Notes under the pieces: model-generated | The model's input: only the letters and a program-made list of their open reading frames with translations | What the model was told of the DNA's origin: nothing | The model's database searches: none | Shown: piece by piece, positions 5,400-7,129 of the stretch | How positions within the stretch are numbered: the stretch's first letter is position 1 | Layout of the letters: each line of letters starts with the position of its first letter | Made by a program: the position numbers and the translations under genes | Assembly (NCBI GenBank): GCA_947457715.1 | Contig: CANGXK010000133.1 | Coordinates: 1-7,129 of the forward strand | DNA from: Gemmatimonadota bacterium | GTDB taxonomy: Bacteria; Gemmatimonadota; Gemmatimonadetes; Gemmatimonadales; Gemmatimonadaceae | Direction: 5' to 3' | Length of the DNA stretch: 7,129 bases

Positions 5400-6871
5400 C
5401 GGGCAAGCAACCGGTCGGCAATCCGGTCGGCGGCCAATCTCGCATCAAAGCGATCATCGTTCGTGAGAATGATGATTGTCGTCTTCCGGCCGGGATAGCG
5501 TACCCACGCCGATCGTCGTCCCTCGCTGATCCCAAACGCGCGCTGCACGACCTCGCCACGGTCGGTGTCGATCTGGAATCCCTTGGGTTCGGCGGTCAGC
5601 GCCGATCGTCCGTGATCGAACCGATAGAGATCGTCGACCGTGCCGCTCCACCGCTTGGTGGTGCTGTCGTATGCCAGGCGCTGCGCGCCACCCACATTCG
5701 TTACGCGACGGACCGCCGCCGCCGTGATGCGTCCCGTGCTGTCGGGGGCGAGAGCGGCGTTCAGCACCGTCGATAAGCTGCCGAGGGCGAAGTTCGGCGC
5801 ACCGGTTTCGGGCGTAAAACGACGCTGCACGGCGATGCCGTAGGCGCGGTTCACCAGCACCTGGCCGTCCTGTGCCACGAGCACCGTGGCGCCGCCGCTC
5901 GATCGCTCGTCGTACGAGGCGAAGACGTTGTCCACGAACGCCTGCGTGAGCGTCGTCGCGTCGATGGCGCGGGAGACCAGGCGCCGCGTGGCCAGGTTGT
6001 AGCGGTCACCCGGGCGTAACGTGAGGAACGGCTTGCCGGCCTCGTTGGCGTCGCGGCCATTGTACACGAAGGCCTTGTTACGCCCGATGATCTCGGCACT
6101 GTCACCGCGGACGACCCACGCGGTGCCTTCGTCCGCGGAAATGCCCAGCAGGTCGGGGCGTCGCGACGTGAGTGAGTCGTGCAGGTCGGGGAGTCGTTCT
6201 CGTGCGACGACGTGCTGGTCGATGGCGACGCCGCGCAGATACGAGAAACCTTTGAGGTACTGCGGATGATTGAAAAGGCGATTGTCGTTGGACGGCGCGC
6301 CGCGCACGAGATAATCGCCAAGAATCGACGCACCGGCCGACGAGCCGCCCACCACGCCACCGCGATTGAGGACGGCCTGGAAGGCGCGCTCCGACTTGGT
6401 GCCGGCATACGAGTTCACCAGCCGGTAGTGCCGCCCGCCGCCGAACCACACGCCGCGCGCATTCTCGATCTTTGCCACGAAGCTGTCGGCGTCGGCCACC
6501 GCGCGACTGGTCGTGTGATACACCACCACATTGCGCGCCCCGGCGCTCTTGAGACCGCGCCCACCGTCGGAGGTGTCGATGGAATCGCCACCCGCGGTCG
6601 GCACGTCCACGATGAGCGCATTGGGGCCGCCGGCGAGTTCGATGAACTTCGCGAAGATTTCCGGTCCCTGCTGGCCGCCGCCCACGACCATGACCGAGCC
6701 GCTGCGTGGTCCCACCGACGGCGTGCCAATCACGCTCGCCGTAGCGGCGCCGTCCTTGCGCCCCGTGGGGCGGGACGGCCCGGTGCAGCCAACGGCGAGC
6801 GAAGCGAACAGCAGGGCGGCAGCCCCCCGACGCGAACGAATAACGAACGGTGCAACGGGCATGGTCGGCAT
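5396..6871 (-). CDS. Cyanophycinase-like (peptidase S51) lipoprotein with degenerate serine-hydrolase-like tail
   Basis: 491 residues from ATG 6871. Residues about 57-300 match cyanophycinase/peptidase S51, a serine-peptidase family that includes exo-acting enzymes cleaving Asp-Arg dipeptides from cyanophycin. Seen here: VMVVGGGQQG (60-69), VWFGGGRHYRL (141-151), the nucleophile motif GGSSAGAS with S178, AIDQHVVARERLPDL with H220, and ISADEGTAWVV with E248. An N-terminal hydrophobic stretch ends in LAVGC (C29), so it is probably an exported lipoprotein. Residues about 325-490 resemble a class C beta-lactamase-like domain (AQDGQVLVNRAYG at 333-345, GTVDDLYRF at 410-418, IIILTND near 466-472). 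However, SLST at 365-368 replaces SxxK, and the middle of the fold with the Tyr motif appears to be missing. The start could also be ATG 6862; a GTG at 6931 would add 20 residues before the signal. Substrate is unknown; no cyanophycin synthetase is in the window. Confidence 0.82.
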   Translation of the reverse strand: MPTMPVAPFVIRSRRGAAALLFASLAVGCTGPSRPTGRKDGAATASVIGTPSVGPRSGSVMVVGGGQQGPEIFAKFIELAGGPNALIVDVPTAGGDSIDTSDGGRGLKSAGARNVVVYHTTSRAVADADSFVAKIENARGVWFGGGRHYRLVNSYAGTKSERAFQAVLNRGGVVGGSSAGASILGDYLVRGAPSNDNRLFNHPQYLKGFSYLRGVAIDQHVVARERLPDLHDSLTSRRPDLLGISADEGTAWVVRGDSAEIIGRNKAFVYNGRDANEAGKPFLTLRPGDRYNLATRRLVSRAIDATTLTQAFVDNVFASYDERSSGGATVLVAQDGQVLVNRAYGIAVQRRFTPETGAPNFALGSLSTVLNAALAPDSTGRITAAAVRRVTNVGGAQRLAYDSTTKRWSGTVDDLYRFDHGRSALTAEPKGFQIDTDRGEVVQRAFGISEGRRSAWVRYPGRKTTIIILTNDDRFDARLAADRIADRLLAR

Positions 6872-6940
6872 CACGTGAAAGACAATCAGCGAACGTGGAG
6901 AGTAACTCCAGCTTACGCGCCGGATACTCACCCCGCTGGA

Positions 6941-7129
6941 TCATCCCTCGCGGAGGGCCCGCTCCGTCATGCGCGCGAAGAGCAGGCCGAGCACCACGGT
7001 GGCGACCACGCCGAGCACCAACACCGGCATGGGTAAGGCGCCCTTGCCGTTCGCCGTCTGCGCGCCGGCCGCGCCGAAGGCCGCGTAGGACGCGATGATC
7101 GGCAGCATGCCCGGCATCGCCAGCACGAA
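6941..7129 (-). CDS. C-terminal end of a membrane protein, possibly TVP38/TMEM64 (DedA-like)
   Basis: The frame is open to the window edge, so this is the last 62 or so codons of a longer gene ending in TGA at 6941. The visible part has a hydrophobic stretch (MLPIIASYAAFGAAGAQ), a short polar loop (TANGKGALPMP), one membrane helix (VLVLGVVATVVLGLLFARM) and a basic tail (TERALREG). A loop before a last helix that ends in an Arg-rich cytoplasmic tail is what TVP38/TMEM64 family proteins show at their C terminus, but the segment is too short to be sure, and other multi-pass families could look the same. It lies 69 bases upstream of the cyanophycinase-like gene on the same strand, so it may share its transcript. 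Confidence 0.5.
   Translation of the reverse strand, partial: FVLAMPGMLPIIASYAAFGAAGAQTANGKGALPMPVLVLGVVATVVLGLLFARMTERALREG

Noticed and set aside
1..7129. Search for CRISPR arrays, tRNAs, insertion sequences, prophage or toxin-antitoxin genes
   Set aside because: No regularly spaced repeats, cloverleaf-like segments, transposase motifs or terminal inverted repeats were seen; the only tandem repeat is the coding linker at 5211-5270.

Overview
The window looks like ordinary chromosomal DNA from a GC-rich, Gram-negative-type bacterium. I saw no phage, transposon, CRISPR, tRNA or rRNA signal. The gene set is a mycobacterial CysA-like sulfurtransferase, an OsmC-like protein, an RMD1/DUF155-like protein, HtpX, a diheme cytochrome c and a cyanophycinase-like lipoprotein. 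Together with the codon bias this would fit Gemmatimonadota or a similar environmental phylum. That placement is inference; no marker gene here proves it.

Layout, left to right. Positions 75-1447 (minus strand) hold a two-gene unit: a two-domain sulfurtransferase followed by an OsmC/YhfA-type protein, with stop and start overlapping in ATGA. A 74-base divergent spacer (1448-1521) separates it from a plus-strand RMD1/DUF155-like membrane-anchored protein (1522-2625). That gene converges on htpX (2663-3502, minus). Upstream of htpX, a clear intrinsic terminator (3540-3565) ends a small HNH nuclease gene (3582-4016, minus). The HNH gene is divergent from a 94-residue helical protein of unknown function (4071-4355, plus). 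Positions 4374-6871 (minus) hold a second overlapping pair: a secreted cyanophycinase-like (peptidase S51) lipoprotein with an odd C-terminal extension, then a periplasmic diheme cytochrome c. The right edge (6941-7129, minus) is the C-terminal end of a membrane protein, possibly of the TVP38/TMEM64 (DedA-like) type, which may head the same transcription unit.

Functional themes are thiol/sulfur and peroxide chemistry (sulfurtransferase plus OsmC), inner-membrane protein quality control (HtpX), and an envelope unit pairing a peptidase-like lipoprotein with an electron-transfer cytochrome. No obvious new multi-gene system is visible. The points most worth a second look are the cyanophycinase fused to a shrunken serine-hydrolase-like domain that lacks its catalytic residues, the six-codon open frame with a strong ribosome binding site overlapping the HNH start, and the terminator placed directly before htpX.
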